This document shows positions 56,813 to 64,000 of a stretch of DNA of 64,000 bases, piece by piece (the stretch's first letter is position 1; every line of letters starts with the position of its first letter). Under the pieces are notes generated by a model that was not told where the DNA came from, made no database searches, and saw only the letters and a program-made list of their open reading frames with translations. The position numbers and the translations under genes were made by a program. Source of the DNA: Leptolyngbya sp. FACHB-321 (GTDB lineage: Bacteria > Cyanobacteriota > Cyanobacteriia > Leptolyngbyales > Leptolyngbyaceae); contig NZ_JACJPI010000065.1 in NCBI RefSeq assembly GCF_014695975.1, positions 62,001 to 126,000 on the forward strand. The letters run 5' to 3'.

Positions 56813-57544
56813 CTAGATATGAATCCCACACTCCGTCTTGCCCATACCCCGCCAGCGTCCGGCGCGCTCATCTTCACCTTCAGCAATGGGGGTTGTAATG
56901 GGTTCGTCGCCAATGCTGGGATAGCCCTGGTCATGCAGGGGGTTGTAGATAACATCGTGTTCAAACACGTATGCCCAGGTTTCTTTGCGCGTCCAGTTAG
57001 CGATCGGGTTAATTTTGAGGCGCTCTTGCGTATCAAGTTCAAAGATCGGCATATCGGCACGAGTGTTTGCCTGATCGCGTCGTCGTCCAGTGATCCAGGC
57101 GATCGCGCCTAGCTCTGCCAAGCCACGCTGTAGCGGCTCGATTTTGGTGATCTGGTGAAACTTAGCAATGTCCGTATCCCACAATGCTTCACCGTACTTA
57201 GCAGCAAACGCCTCACGGGAGTCAATCTCCGGCATTTTGTAAATTTGCAAATTGAGGTTGTAGAGCGCTTTCGCTTTAGCAACCAGTTCAAGCGTTTGGG
57301 GAAAGTGGTAAAGCGTATCTAAAAACAGCACAGGTACGGGTTGAGCGGGTTTCAGCTCGCGATAAAACAGATCAGTAATCAGGATGTCATCGACGTTAAA
57401 CGCGCTGGTTTGCACCAACCCTGTTGGAATGCTCTCGACACTCCAGGCAAGGATATCTTTAGGGTGGGCGTTCTCAAAACGCTGGTTAAGTTTCTTTAGA
57501 TCAAGCTGGGTCGGTTGAATCAGCGGTTGCGTAGATTGGGTCAT
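56813..57544 (-). CDS. cysH: Phosphoadenosine phosphosulfate reductase
   Basis: This 243-residue enzyme reduces activated sulfate to sulfite in assimilatory sulfur metabolism. Motifs are LAWSVESIPTG, VLFLDTLYHFP, AIAWITGRRRDQANTRADMP and the C-terminal catalytic ECGIH. The cysteines that bind the [4Fe-4S] cluster in APS reductases (CC near KxEPL and CxxC) are missing; KIEPLQRGLAE is preceded by no cysteine pair. It should therefore be a PAPS reductase of the thioredoxin- or glutaredoxin-dependent type. It is transcribed divergently from the glutaredoxin-like gene. Confidence 0.93.
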   Translation of the reverse strand: MTQSTQPLIQPTQLDLKKLNQRFENAHPKDILAWSVESIPTGLVQTSAFNVDDILITDLFYRELKPAQPVPVLFLDTLYHFPQTLELVAKAKALYNLNLQIYKMPEIDSREAFAAKYGEALWDTDIAKFHQITKIEPLQRGLAELGAIAWITGRRRDQANTRADMPIFELDTQERLKINPIANWTRKETWAYVFEHDVIYNPLHDQGYPSIGDEPITTPIAEGEDERAGRWRGMGKTECGIHI

Positions 57545-57697
57545 CGCGACGAGTTACCTTAAGTCTTCTGCATTCTCTACGATAGCGAACTAGGGTAACG
57601 TTGTGGAAGCACGATCGCAACGAAGTCGATCGCGCTTTAGCAGCACGACTTGCTAGAGCAGCACGCATACAGCCATTTAAAGCAGCAGGAACAAGAC

Positions 57698-58027
57698 TTG
57701 AGCCTTCATCTCATCCTTTACAGCAAACCGGGTTGCCATCTGTGCGAAGGGCTGCAAGAAAAGCTAGTACAGATCCAGAGCCTTGACCTTGCGTTAGACG
57801 TGCGCGATATTACCACTCGCGACGATTGGTTTCAGGCGTACCAGTATGAGATTCCCGTGTTGGTGCTGGTGGGGAGTGAAGGGAGAGGGAAAGCAGAGGA
57901 GGAAGCGGGAGCAGGGGAAGCAATTCAAAGTTCAACACTTCATCCTTCATCCTTTATCCCTTTGCCCCGTCCATCTCCGCGGGCGACGGTACAGCAGTTG
58001 GAGAAGATGCTGCGGCAGTATTTGTAA
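57698..58027 (+). CDS. Glutaredoxin-like protein with an inserted low-complexity element
   Basis: This protein of about 109 residues has the thioredoxin-fold active site SKPGCHLCEGLQEKL (CxxC), YEIPVLVLVG with cis-Pro, and the C-terminal LPRPSPRATVQQLEKMLRQY. Between VLVLVG and LPRPSPR sit about 31 low-complexity residues (GKAEEEAGAGEAIQSSTLHP region), encoded by 57870-57962. The unbroken family (DUF836/glutaredoxin-like) is normally about 80-90 residues. A TTG at 57698 is preferred as start because AGGA lies 7 bases upstream; a longer frame to 57650 is possible. Confidence 0.75.
   Translation: MSLHLILYSKPGCHLCEGLQEKLVQIQSLDLALDVRDITTRDDWFQAYQYEIPVLVLVGSEGRGKAEEEAGAGEAIQSSTLHPSSFIPLPRPSPRATVQQLEKMLRQYL
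57870..57962. repeat. Purine-centre-pyrimidine element inserted in a glutaredoxin-like gene
   Basis: Purine-rich AGTGAAGGGAGAGGGAAAGC and further AGGAGGAAGCGGGAGCAGGG give way to AATTCAAAGTTCAACA. The pyrimidine tract CTTCATCCTTCATCC follows. It is about 93 bp (31 codons) and stays open in the host frame, as the 48256-48388 element does. Confidence 0.75.
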
Positions 58028-58217
58028 GTGCATTTAGGCATGAGCGCAAACCGAGAACGCTGCCATGCGGGGCTTGATGACGATCGCTCATTGCACCCAA
58101 CCTTGGGCGGTAGTGCGTTTGAGAAATAACCGGGCACTCTAGCGTAGTTAACTGTGGGTACGACGTTATCTCCTTGATTACTCTTCTCATAACCTCTTTG
58201 CTCTAAAAGTAAACGCC

Positions 58218-59798
58218 ATGCTACAGTCTCAACTCTCTCTTGCTGCTAGCATCCACGAGCTACAGACCCTGGTTATGTCCTTCCATCCAGTGATCGTGAT
58301 TGAAACGGTTGAGGAAGAGCGGGTGCAGACGTTGTTGCAAGAGGCGACGCAAGAGATGCAAGTGCAGTTGCTGGAGTGGAGCATCACGCAGGGTTTAGCG
58401 CGATCGCACAGTGTCGCCAGCAAAGATTTTTTCAGTGCGCCCGACAATCGCTGGATGGATGAGTGTGCCCCTTCTGGAAGGCAGAAGCCTGCTGCCTTTG
58501 AAGACACCACTGATCCGCTCAAAGCACTGCAACAGATGCAAGAACTTGGCTGTAAGGCAGTTTTCTTGCTCAAGGACTTTGCCAGACATTTGGAAGATGC
58601 TGCCGTTGCCCGTCAGTTTCGCGAGGTCATTCAGCTTTTTGCTCAGAACCGATCGGCGATCGTCCTCACAGGTGACCCCATCAAATTGCCGCCTGAGATC
58701 GCTCATGATGTCGTTTACTTTGACCTGAAGCTGCCGGGACGGGATGAGTTGCAGCAAGTGGTGATGGATGCGATTCGATCGCTGCGAGTGCGAAACCGCG
58801 TCCAAATTGAACTTCAGGATGCTGATGTGCCTGCGCTGGTGCAAGCATTAACGGGCATGACCTTAAAGCAAGCGCGGCAGATCATTGCTTATGCGGCGCT
58901 AGAAGATGGCAAACTAACGCTGCAAGATGTAGGACGGATACTGAAGCGCAAAGCTCAGATCATCCGCGAGGGAGGCGTGCTGGAATATTTCCCGACCAGC
59001 GATGTGGCCATAGACTTGGGTGGCTTCCACGGACTTAAGCAATGGCTGTCTCAAGCGCGAGTTGGCTTCAGCGCTCAGGCAAAAGCGCTCAACCTGAAAC
59101 CACCCAAAGGCATTTTGATTGTGGGCATTCAAGGCTGCGGCAAGTCATTGGCAGCTAAAGCGATCGCTCGTGCCTGGAAGATGCCCTTGCTGAAGCTCGA
59201 CACCAGCCGTCTGTATGACAAGTATGTAGGCGAATCGGAAAAGAACTTTCGGCAAGCGATTGCCCTGGCAGAGTCGATGGCTCCTACTATTTTGTGGATT
59301 GATGAAATTGAGAAGACCCTCGGCGGCAGTACCAGCAGCGACGCGGATGGCGGGCTGAGTCGTCGTCTTTTTGGCTCCTTCCTCACCTGGATGCAGGAAA
59401 AATCTCAGGAAATCTTTGTGGTGGCGACTGCGAACGACCTCTCCCAACTGCCGCCCGAACTCTTACGAAAAGGACGGTTTGACGAATTGTTCTTTGTCGA
59501 TCTACCCAACGAAGCCGAACGCACTACGATTTTGCAAATCCATCTGACGCGCCATAAGCACGCGCCCCAGCAGTTTGATCTGGCGGCATTGGTGGCAGCG
59601 ATCGATGGCTTTAGTGGTGCCGAGATAGAGCAAGCCGTGATTGCCGCTCTCTACCGCGCGCTCTACCTGCAAAAACCACTGGACACTGCCATGCTGCTCG
59701 AAACGATCAAAGCGACTATTCCTTTATCTGTCTCTCGTCGTGAAGATTTACAGAAAATGAGAGCGATCGCGCAGGAACGCTTTGTCAACGTGCGCTAA
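58218..59798 (+). CDS. AAA ATPase, Ycf46-like
   Basis: This 526-residue protein has an N-terminal alpha/beta region (about 1-180, [20 protein letters not shown]), a middle helical part, and a AAA module (about 265-480). The AAA module has Walker [19 protein letters not shown], Walker [14 protein letters not shown], and sensor/arginine-finger segment [12 protein letters not shown]. This is the architecture of chloroplast/cyanobacterial Ycf46, linked by others to regulation of photosynthesis or CO2 use, with no settled mechanism. The ATG at 58218 is clear. It is monocistronic. Confidence 0.9.
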   Translation: MLQSQLSLAASIHELQTLVMSFHPVIVIETVEEERVQTLLQEATQEMQVQLLEWSITQGLARSHSVASKDFFSAPDNRWMDECAPSGRQKPAAFEDTTDPLKALQQMQELGCKAVFLLKDFARHLEDAAVARQFREVIQLFAQNRSAIVLTGDPIKLPPEIAHDVVYFDLKLPGRDELQQVVMDAIRSLRVRNRVQIELQDADVPALVQALTGMTLKQARQIIAYAALEDGKLTLQDVGRILKRKAQIIREGGVLEYFPTSDVAIDLGGFHGLKQWLSQARVGFSAQAKALNLKPPKGILIVGIQGCGKSLAAKAIARAWKMPLLKLDTSRLYDKYVGESEKNFRQAIALAESMAPTILWIDEIEKTLGGSTSSDADGGLSRRLFGSFLTWMQEKSQEIFVVATANDLSQLPPELLRKGRFDELFFVDLPNEAERTTILQIHLTRHKHAPQQFDLAALVAAIDGFSGAEIEQAVIAALYRALYLQKPLDTAMLLETIKATIPLSVSRREDLQKMRAIAQERFVNVR

Positions 59799-60025
59799 CG
59801 AGCATCTACTTAAGGCAGTGCGATAGTGCTCGCCACGTTACTCAACGAAGTCAGTGCATCCGTTGAGAATGAGACAGGTTATACTCATTTCAAGCGATCA
59901 CTACTGACAGCCTATGAGACTGCTGGCAGCAGTGGGAACTTATAATCAAGCTGTTTGCCCCACACTTGAAGGTCGAGACGAGACAAGAGACGGTTGTTTT
60001 AACCCAACGAAGGCAGAGATAGGGA

Positions 60026-60460
60026 ATGCTGTATCTGGCACAGGTACAAAAAAAAGGGCTTTTGGGCAAGACGGGGCTACAGTTACTCGCACGTCAGCGG
60101 TCTGAAAATGCGTGGACGCTTTTGCCTGAAGAAGAAACGATCCTTACAGCCGAAGCAAATAGCCTCAGCGAAGGAATGCTAGTTTTGGTGGAGTTGACCT
60201 CTACCCGGCAAGTGTTGACTGCTCAAGATGCCAAAGACTGGTTGCTGGATATTATGCAGAAGTTTTTGGTAAGTGGCATTACGCCAGCGTTTTTGCAACA
60301 AGAAACGGAGCGAGCCGAGCAATGGCGGCAGTCGCTCACGTTGCAAAGTCAGGAACTCGATCGCCGTGCGCTGGAGCTAGAAGCACGCAAAGAGCAAATC
60401 CAGGACATGGAAGAAAAGCTCAAACGAGAAAAGCGTACGCTCGACACACAATCGACTTAG
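60026..60460 (+). CDS. Conserved hypothetical protein with C-terminal coiled coil
   Basis: This 144-residue soluble protein has an N-terminal segment QVQKKGLLGKTGLQLLARQR and the EEETILTAEANSLSEGMLVL region. A charged coiled coil follows (ELDRRALELEARKEQIQDME, EKLKREKRTLDTQ). I do not recognise a named domain. Coding character is good. It converges with miaB, with 58 bases between the stops that contain a 23-bp direct repeat. Confidence 0.65.
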   Translation: MLYLAQVQKKGLLGKTGLQLLARQRSENAWTLLPEEETILTAEANSLSEGMLVLVELTSTRQVLTAQDAKDWLLDIMQKFLVSGITPAFLQQETERAEQWRQSLTLQSQELDRRALELEARKEQIQDMEEKLKREKRTLDTQST

Positions 60461-60482
60461 CATAAACCGCAAAGCAACTCTG

Positions 60483-60527
60483 CTAACTAGTCGATTCAAG
60501 CCAAGCTAATTAGTCGATTTAAGCCAA
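60483..60527. repeat. 23-bp direct repeat at the miaB 3' end
   Basis: CTAACTAGTCGATTCAAGCC (from 60483) and CTAATTAGTCGATTTAAGCC (from 60506) are tandem copies. The second contains the miaB stop codon region (60519-60521). Confidence 0.75.
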
Positions 60528-61877
60528 CGTCACGGAAGCTGGCACTTCTCCAGTGAGGCTAAACGCCCGTACATCGGTAATTTTCACATCGATTAGTTTG
60601 CCTTTAGTGGTGGCAATATCGCCAGCAAAGAACGTGAGACGGTTGCTGCGGGTGCGCCCCATCACTTGAGTAGGGTCTTTAGTATTTTGTGCTTCGACAA
60701 GAATTTCTTCGGTGCGATCACGATACCGTTCCGATCGTTCCATTGCTTTAGTCGAGCCAAGCCGATTGATCCGCTGGAGGCGATCGCTCTTCACTGCTTC
60801 ACTTAGCTGATTTTGCCATAGGGCAGCAGGTGTGTTGGGACGGGGTGAATATGCTGCCGTGTTCACCAGATCAAAGCTAAGGTCGTCAATGAGTTGCAGC
60901 GTTTGCTCAAACTGCTCTTCTGTTTCACCTGGAAAACCCACGATCGCATCGGCGCTAATCGAGGCATCGGGCATCACTTGGCGAATGGTGTCAATAATGC
61001 GGCGATATTTCTCCTGGGTATAGCCCCGCGCCATTGCTTTGAGAATTTCGTTACTGCCCGATTGAAAGGGAATGTGGAAGTGTTCGCAGACCTTAGGCAA
61101 CTCCGCGCAGGCACGAATCAGGCGATCGGTGAAATAACGGGGATGACTGGTCGCAAACCGAATGCGCTCAATGCCCGGTACATCATGGATGTAGTAAAGC
61201 AAATCGGTCAGAGTGTGCTGATGACGGCCTTCCGGCGTTGAGCCAGGGAGATCACGCCCATAGGCATCAATATTTTGCCCCAGCAGTGTAATTTCCTTAA
61301 AGCCCTGCTGTGCCAGCACCTCGATCTCGGCACGAATGGCTTCGGGTGTGCGAGATTGTTCTACGCCACGTACGTTTGGCACTACACAGTAGGTACAACG
61401 TTCGTTGCAGCCATAGATAACATTCACCCAAGCAGTGACGGTGCTATCGCGTCGGGGCTTGGTAATATCTTCCATAATGTGAAGCGGTTCGGTCGCCACA
61501 ACCTGATTGCCGCTAAACACATCCTCCAGCAGATCTTGCAGGCGGTTGGCGTGTTGTGGACCCATGACTAGATCCAATTCCGGCACGCGGCGTAGCAGTT
61601 GTTCGCCTTCTTGCTGTGCTACACAACCAGCCACAATTAAAGTTAAGTCCGGCTGCGTTTGCTTCCGTGCTGCTTGCTTGCCCAGATAGGAATACACCTT
61701 TTGTTCGGCATTATCACGAATCGTACAGGTGTTATAGAGAATGAGGTCGGCATTGTCAGGCTGCTCTGCCCACTCAAAGCCCATTGTTTCTAAGATGCCT
61801 GCCATACGCTCAGAATCGGCTTTATTCATTTGGCAGCCGAAGGTGGTGATATGGTAGCGGCGAGAGACAGCAGTCAT
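60519..61877 (-). CDS. miaB: tRNA-2-methylthio-N6-dimethylallyladenosine synthase
   Basis: This 452-residue radical SAM enzyme adds the 2-methylthio group at tRNA position 37. The N-terminal cluster-binding cysteines lie in [24 protein letters not shown] and IVAGCVAQQ. The radical SAM motif is [16 protein letters not shown] (CxxxCxxC). FPGETEEQF and a C-terminal TRAM-like domain (about 385-450; [13 protein letters not shown]) are present. Length is normal. The ATG at 61877 gives [18 protein letters not shown]. Confidence 0.96.
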   Translation of the reverse strand: MTAVSRRYHITTFGCQMNKADSERMAGILETMGFEWAEQPDNADLILYNTCTIRDNAEQKVYSYLGKQAARKQTQPDLTLIVAGCVAQQEGEQLLRRVPELDLVMGPQHANRLQDLLEDVFSGNQVVATEPLHIMEDITKPRRDSTVTAWVNVIYGCNERCTYCVVPNVRGVEQSRTPEAIRAEIEVLAQQGFKEITLLGQNIDAYGRDLPGSTPEGRHQHTLTDLLYYIHDVPGIERIRFATSHPRYFTDRLIRACAELPKVCEHFHIPFQSGSNEILKAMARGYTQEKYRRIIDTIRQVMPDASISADAIVGFPGETEEQFEQTLQLIDDLSFDLVNTAAYSPRPNTPAALWQNQLSEAVKSDRLQRINRLGSTKAMERSERYRDRTEEILVEAQNTKDPTQVMGRTRSNRLTFFAGDIATTKGKLIDVKITDVRAFSLTGEVPASVTLA

Positions 61878-62298
61878 GAAAGGTAGGTTGAAGGGTCAGT
61901 CTTAGATCTTAGTTGAAAAAGATTTGAGTTGAAAAGATTCGAGTAGAGCCTTGAGGGGACGATCGCCCCTCTTACACCAAATCAACTTGCAAAGGCTACA
62001 GATCTGTTACCTTCATCCCCGACCCTTCTCCTAAAGAAGAGGGGAGCAAAAGGCAACTTTCCTTTCCTAAGGGCGAGGGCTTGAGGGTGAGAGGGGCTTG
62101 GTTGCTTGATCTGTGGCACCTATGTTGGGATTTGGTATTACAACACAACTAATTACGCAAAGCAGGGGCACAGCAACGCTATACCCCTACCAAAAGTAAG
62201 TTTTGAAAAAGCCTTTTGCAAGAAGCCTGTCGTACTCTAGCTAAAGCTTATCGAGACAGTGCTTCAGCGAAAAGTAGAAAGAGCGATGGCCCTCTCGC
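61878..62298. other. Intergenic region with low-complexity repeats
   Basis: This 421-bp spacer has imperfect GAGTTGAAAAGATT copies near 61915-61940. GAGGGG/CCCCTC (61953-61958 with 61966-61971) forms a short hairpin. A segment around 62008-62100 (CCTTCTCCTAAAGAAGAGGG and GGGCGAGGGCTTGAGGGTGA) resembles widespread cyanobacterial spacers. Frames here and at 62216-62446 are not credible. Confidence 0.45.
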
Positions 62299-62799
62299 TT
62301 ACAGGCCCGTTTCGCTATCGTGTTCTACGTTGTTGGGGTCTACACCCATTGGCGCAACGATGTTACGGAACAGCGTAATTTGTTCGTTGAACTCTAGCCC
62401 TTTAATCTGCGTAAACAGAGCATCTGCTTCTTGCGAAAGCTTGTAGTCTTCTGGCATAGGGCTTACAGTGCCATTTTCCATACCCTGAGCCAGCAGGTAC
62501 CAGAACAATAGTTTTGTAGTGTCGCCGATCGCGCCATATTCGCGTGAAATCAGCGTATTTTTGTGAGTAATCAAATCGCGCTGTAGCTGTAACTGCTCGT
62601 CATGCGGCAGGTCTTTAACCTGATTAAACAGCCCTTCGGCAATGGTTGGAGAAACGGTGCTGGCTCCTGGTGCAGCCGGTGTGATGGATTTGCCCATCTC
62701 GGTGTAAATAAACCAAAACAGCGCAAGTTGCTGATCAACATCCAAGCTTTGAAAGGCGTTTAATTGTGCGCTGGCAGTGTTAGACGTGGTGTATGTCAT
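62299..62799 (-). CDS. Helical carotenoid protein (OCP N-terminal domain homologue)
   Basis: This 166-residue all-helical protein matches the N-terminal, carotenoid-binding domain of orange carotenoid protein. Motifs are QSLDVDQQLALFWFIYTEMG, PTIAEGLFNQVKDLPHDEQL, TTKLLFWYLLAQGMENGTV and EFNEQITLFRNIVAPMGVDP. Such stand-alone helical carotenoid proteins bind a ketocarotenoid and quench singlet oxygen or excess excitation. The ATG at 62799 is preferred because GAGG precedes it; a longer frame to 62856 adds non-conserved residues. No OCP, C-terminal-domain partner, FRP or crtW gene is in the window. Confidence 0.92.
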   Translation of the reverse strand: MTYTTSNTASAQLNAFQSLDVDQQLALFWFIYTEMGKSITPAAPGASTVSPTIAEGLFNQVKDLPHDEQLQLQRDLITHKNTLISREYGAIGDTTKLLFWYLLAQGMENGTVSPMPEDYKLSQEADALFTQIKGLEFNEQITLFRNIVAPMGVDPNNVEHDSETGL

Positions 62800-62954
62800 A
62801 AAAACCTCATAATGCTGCCTGCAATGTAGCGAGACCGCGATCGTCATTACATCCACCGCAGACAGAGCATCAGGACTCTACCAAAGACAGAGGCGAAGCC
62901 CGACTGACTGCATGACCTTTAAACGGGTGAAATGATGCATAGCAGGAGCGAGTC

Positions 62955-63746
62955 ATGGTAGAACGAACGCTGGAAGGCAAAGTTGCCGTAATTACAGGTG
63001 CAGGTTCTGGCATTGGTCGAGCGACTGCACTCACGTTGTCACAAGCAGGCGCAACGATTGCCGCGATCGATCACACGCTTGAAGAAAGTCAGCAAACGAT
63101 CGACGAAGTAGAGAAAAATGGTGGCAAAGGCATCGTGACGATCGCCGACATTTCTCAACCCGATCAAGTAGAGCAGTCCTTTCAGCAGATTATTGAGAAA
63201 TGCGGACACATTGACATCGTGTTTGCAAATGCAGGTATTAACGGTGTTTGGGCACCGATCGAAGATCTCACTCCAGAAGAATGGGATAAAACTCTGGACG
63301 TGAATCTTAAAGGCACTTTTCTAACCACAAAATACGCCGTTCCTCACTTAAAACAGCAGGGTGGTTCTGTCGTGATCACTGCGTCTGTAAACGGCACTCG
63401 GATTTTTAGCAATACAGGTGCCACTGCCTACGCCACGTCTAAAGCGGCTCAAGTCGCGTTTACTAAAATGGTCGCTCTAGAGCTAGCACCGCACCATATT
63501 CGAGTGAATGTGATTTGCCCAGGGGCAATTGAAACTGCCATCAACGAAAGTACCAAACGGCGAGATCTGGAGCAAATTCAAACGCCTGTCGAGTTTCCCA
63601 AGGGCAAAATTCCTCTTTCTGAAGGGAAACCCGGTAAATCTGAACAGGTTGCCCAGCTAGTGCTTTTCTTAGCTTCCGATGCCTCTAGCCACATTAGCGG
63701 CACCGAAATCTGGATCGATGGTACTGAGTCACTGTTGAAAGGCTAA
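62955..63746 (+). CDS. Short-chain dehydrogenase/reductase
   Basis: This 263-residue SDR has VAVITGAGSGIGRATALTL, NAGINGVWAP, and the catalytic region AYATSKAAQVAFTKMVALEL (Tyr-x3-Lys). HIRVNVICPGAIETAI and HISGTEIWIDGTESLL are typical of the FabG-like classical group. It is complete. AGGAG lies 7 bases before the ATG. It is divergent from the carotenoid protein gene by 155 bases. The substrate is unknown. Confidence 0.94.
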   Translation: MVERTLEGKVAVITGAGSGIGRATALTLSQAGATIAAIDHTLEESQQTIDEVEKNGGKGIVTIADISQPDQVEQSFQQIIEKCGHIDIVFANAGINGVWAPIEDLTPEEWDKTLDVNLKGTFLTTKYAVPHLKQQGGSVVITASVNGTRIFSNTGATAYATSKAAQVAFTKMVALELAPHHIRVNVICPGAIETAINESTKRRDLEQIQTPVEFPKGKIPLSEGKPGKSEQVAQLVLFLASDASSHISGTEIWIDGTESLLKG

Positions 63747-63811
63747 AAGATAACGGATCAATAACGTTCCTCTTTGTATCCTTCCTCTCTTATTCTTCAT
63801 CCTTTTCCCCT

Positions 63812-64000
63812 ATGCCCCAAGTCTTTGGCAAACTTCCCATCCACGCCCGTTCCTGGTCAACTTTGGGCGCTGTGAGTTCTGTTGAACAGGACGATCGCGG
63901 TGTTTATTGTCAGTGTGGTGATGCGCTTCTATCTGTGACCGTGCTGACCCCATCGTTAGTGCGGGTACGGCTGGCACCAACGGGAAAACTCCTGCCACGG
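63812..64000 (+). CDS. Glycoside hydrolase family 31 alpha-glucosidase, N-terminal fragment
   Basis: From the ATG at 63812 the frame is open to the window end (63 codons). It reads MPQVFGKLPIHARSWSTLGA and VRVRLAPTGKLLPR. This resembles the N-terminal beta-sandwich of cyanobacterial GH31 alpha-glucosidases, which release alpha-linked glucose. The catalytic barrel is outside the window. A pyrimidine-rich tract (63771-63810) immediately precedes the start. Confidence 0.65.
   Translation, partial: MPQVFGKLPIHARSWSTLGAVSSVEQDDRGVYCQCGDALLSVTVLTPSLVRVRLAPTGKLLPR

Noticed and set aside
59914-60105. 63-codon frame before the coiled-coil hypothetical
   Set aside because: It overlaps the supported gene starting at 60026 in another frame and lacks protein features.

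Overview
The window is cyanobacterial chromosomal DNA. The evidence is the HIP1-type octamer GCGATCGC scattered through genes and spacers (for example at 7672-7679), together with genes confined to or typical of cyanobacteria: psb28, a CpcS/CpeS-type bilin lyase, a helical carotenoid protein, a Ycf46-like AAA ATPase, a ComFB protein and several conserved cyanobacterial hypotheticals. Gene style and the abundance of low-complexity spacers suggest a filamentous, Leptolyngbya-like species, but the sequence alone does not settle the genus. No rRNA, tRNA, CRISPR array or insertion sequence was recognised.

Layout. 1-7.6 kb: a giant soluble poly-HAMP hybrid histidine kinase (2233 aa, a 276-bp repeat iterated 12 times), a STAS protein and a small Trp-rich protein. 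7.7-16.5 kb: ssb, a nucleotidyltransferase/degenerate phosphomannomutase fusion, a small membrane protein, a methyltransferase, a YghU-type GST, an HD-like protein and a PRC-barrel/coiled-coil protein. 16.5-24.4 kb: acs, psb28, moaB, a carboxyl-terminal processing protease, a TPR-like membrane protein, alr and a hypothetical. 24.9-30.2 kb: a same-strand group dominated by envelope proteins (DUF6152, a frameshifted DUF6644 gene, an APC permease, an exported lipoprotein methyltransferase, an HtrA protease and a cytochrome b561-like protein). 30.4-33.5 kb: a two-gene signalling module (receiver fused to a thioredoxin-reductase-like flavoprotein, followed by a cyclic-nucleotide-binding histidine kinase). 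33.7-42.3 kb: ComFB, a secreted hypothetical, a PotD-like binding protein with a CpcS-like lyase, a repeat-rich spacer, cobT with DUF2232, a universal stress protein and a YidD-like protein with a Cys/Asp/Ser tail. 42.5-51.6 kb: GH57, an SGNH hydrolase, an M1 aminopeptidase with HEAT repeats, a methyltransferase carrying an inserted low-complexity element, two tandem DUF4870 genes and prfC. 51.6-64 kb: an M48-like protein with a broken HExxH, an SbcD-like nuclease, an SDR, cysH, a glutaredoxin-like protein with a second inserted element, a Ycf46-like ATPase, miaB, a helical carotenoid protein, another SDR and the start of a GH31 alpha-glucosidase.

Most genes are housekeeping or conserved. The observations most worth following are: (i) a family of purine-centre-pyrimidine low-complexity elements, apparently inserted in frame into two genes and forming the N-terminus of a third; (ii) the DUF6152 protein, whose predicted mature N-terminus is His-His, with a downstream frameshifted DUF6644 partner; (iii) the flavoprotein response regulator that lacks the redox CxxC; (iv) the 12-unit HAMP array; (v) the exported methyltransferase; and (vi) the YidD homologue with a metallothionein-like tail.
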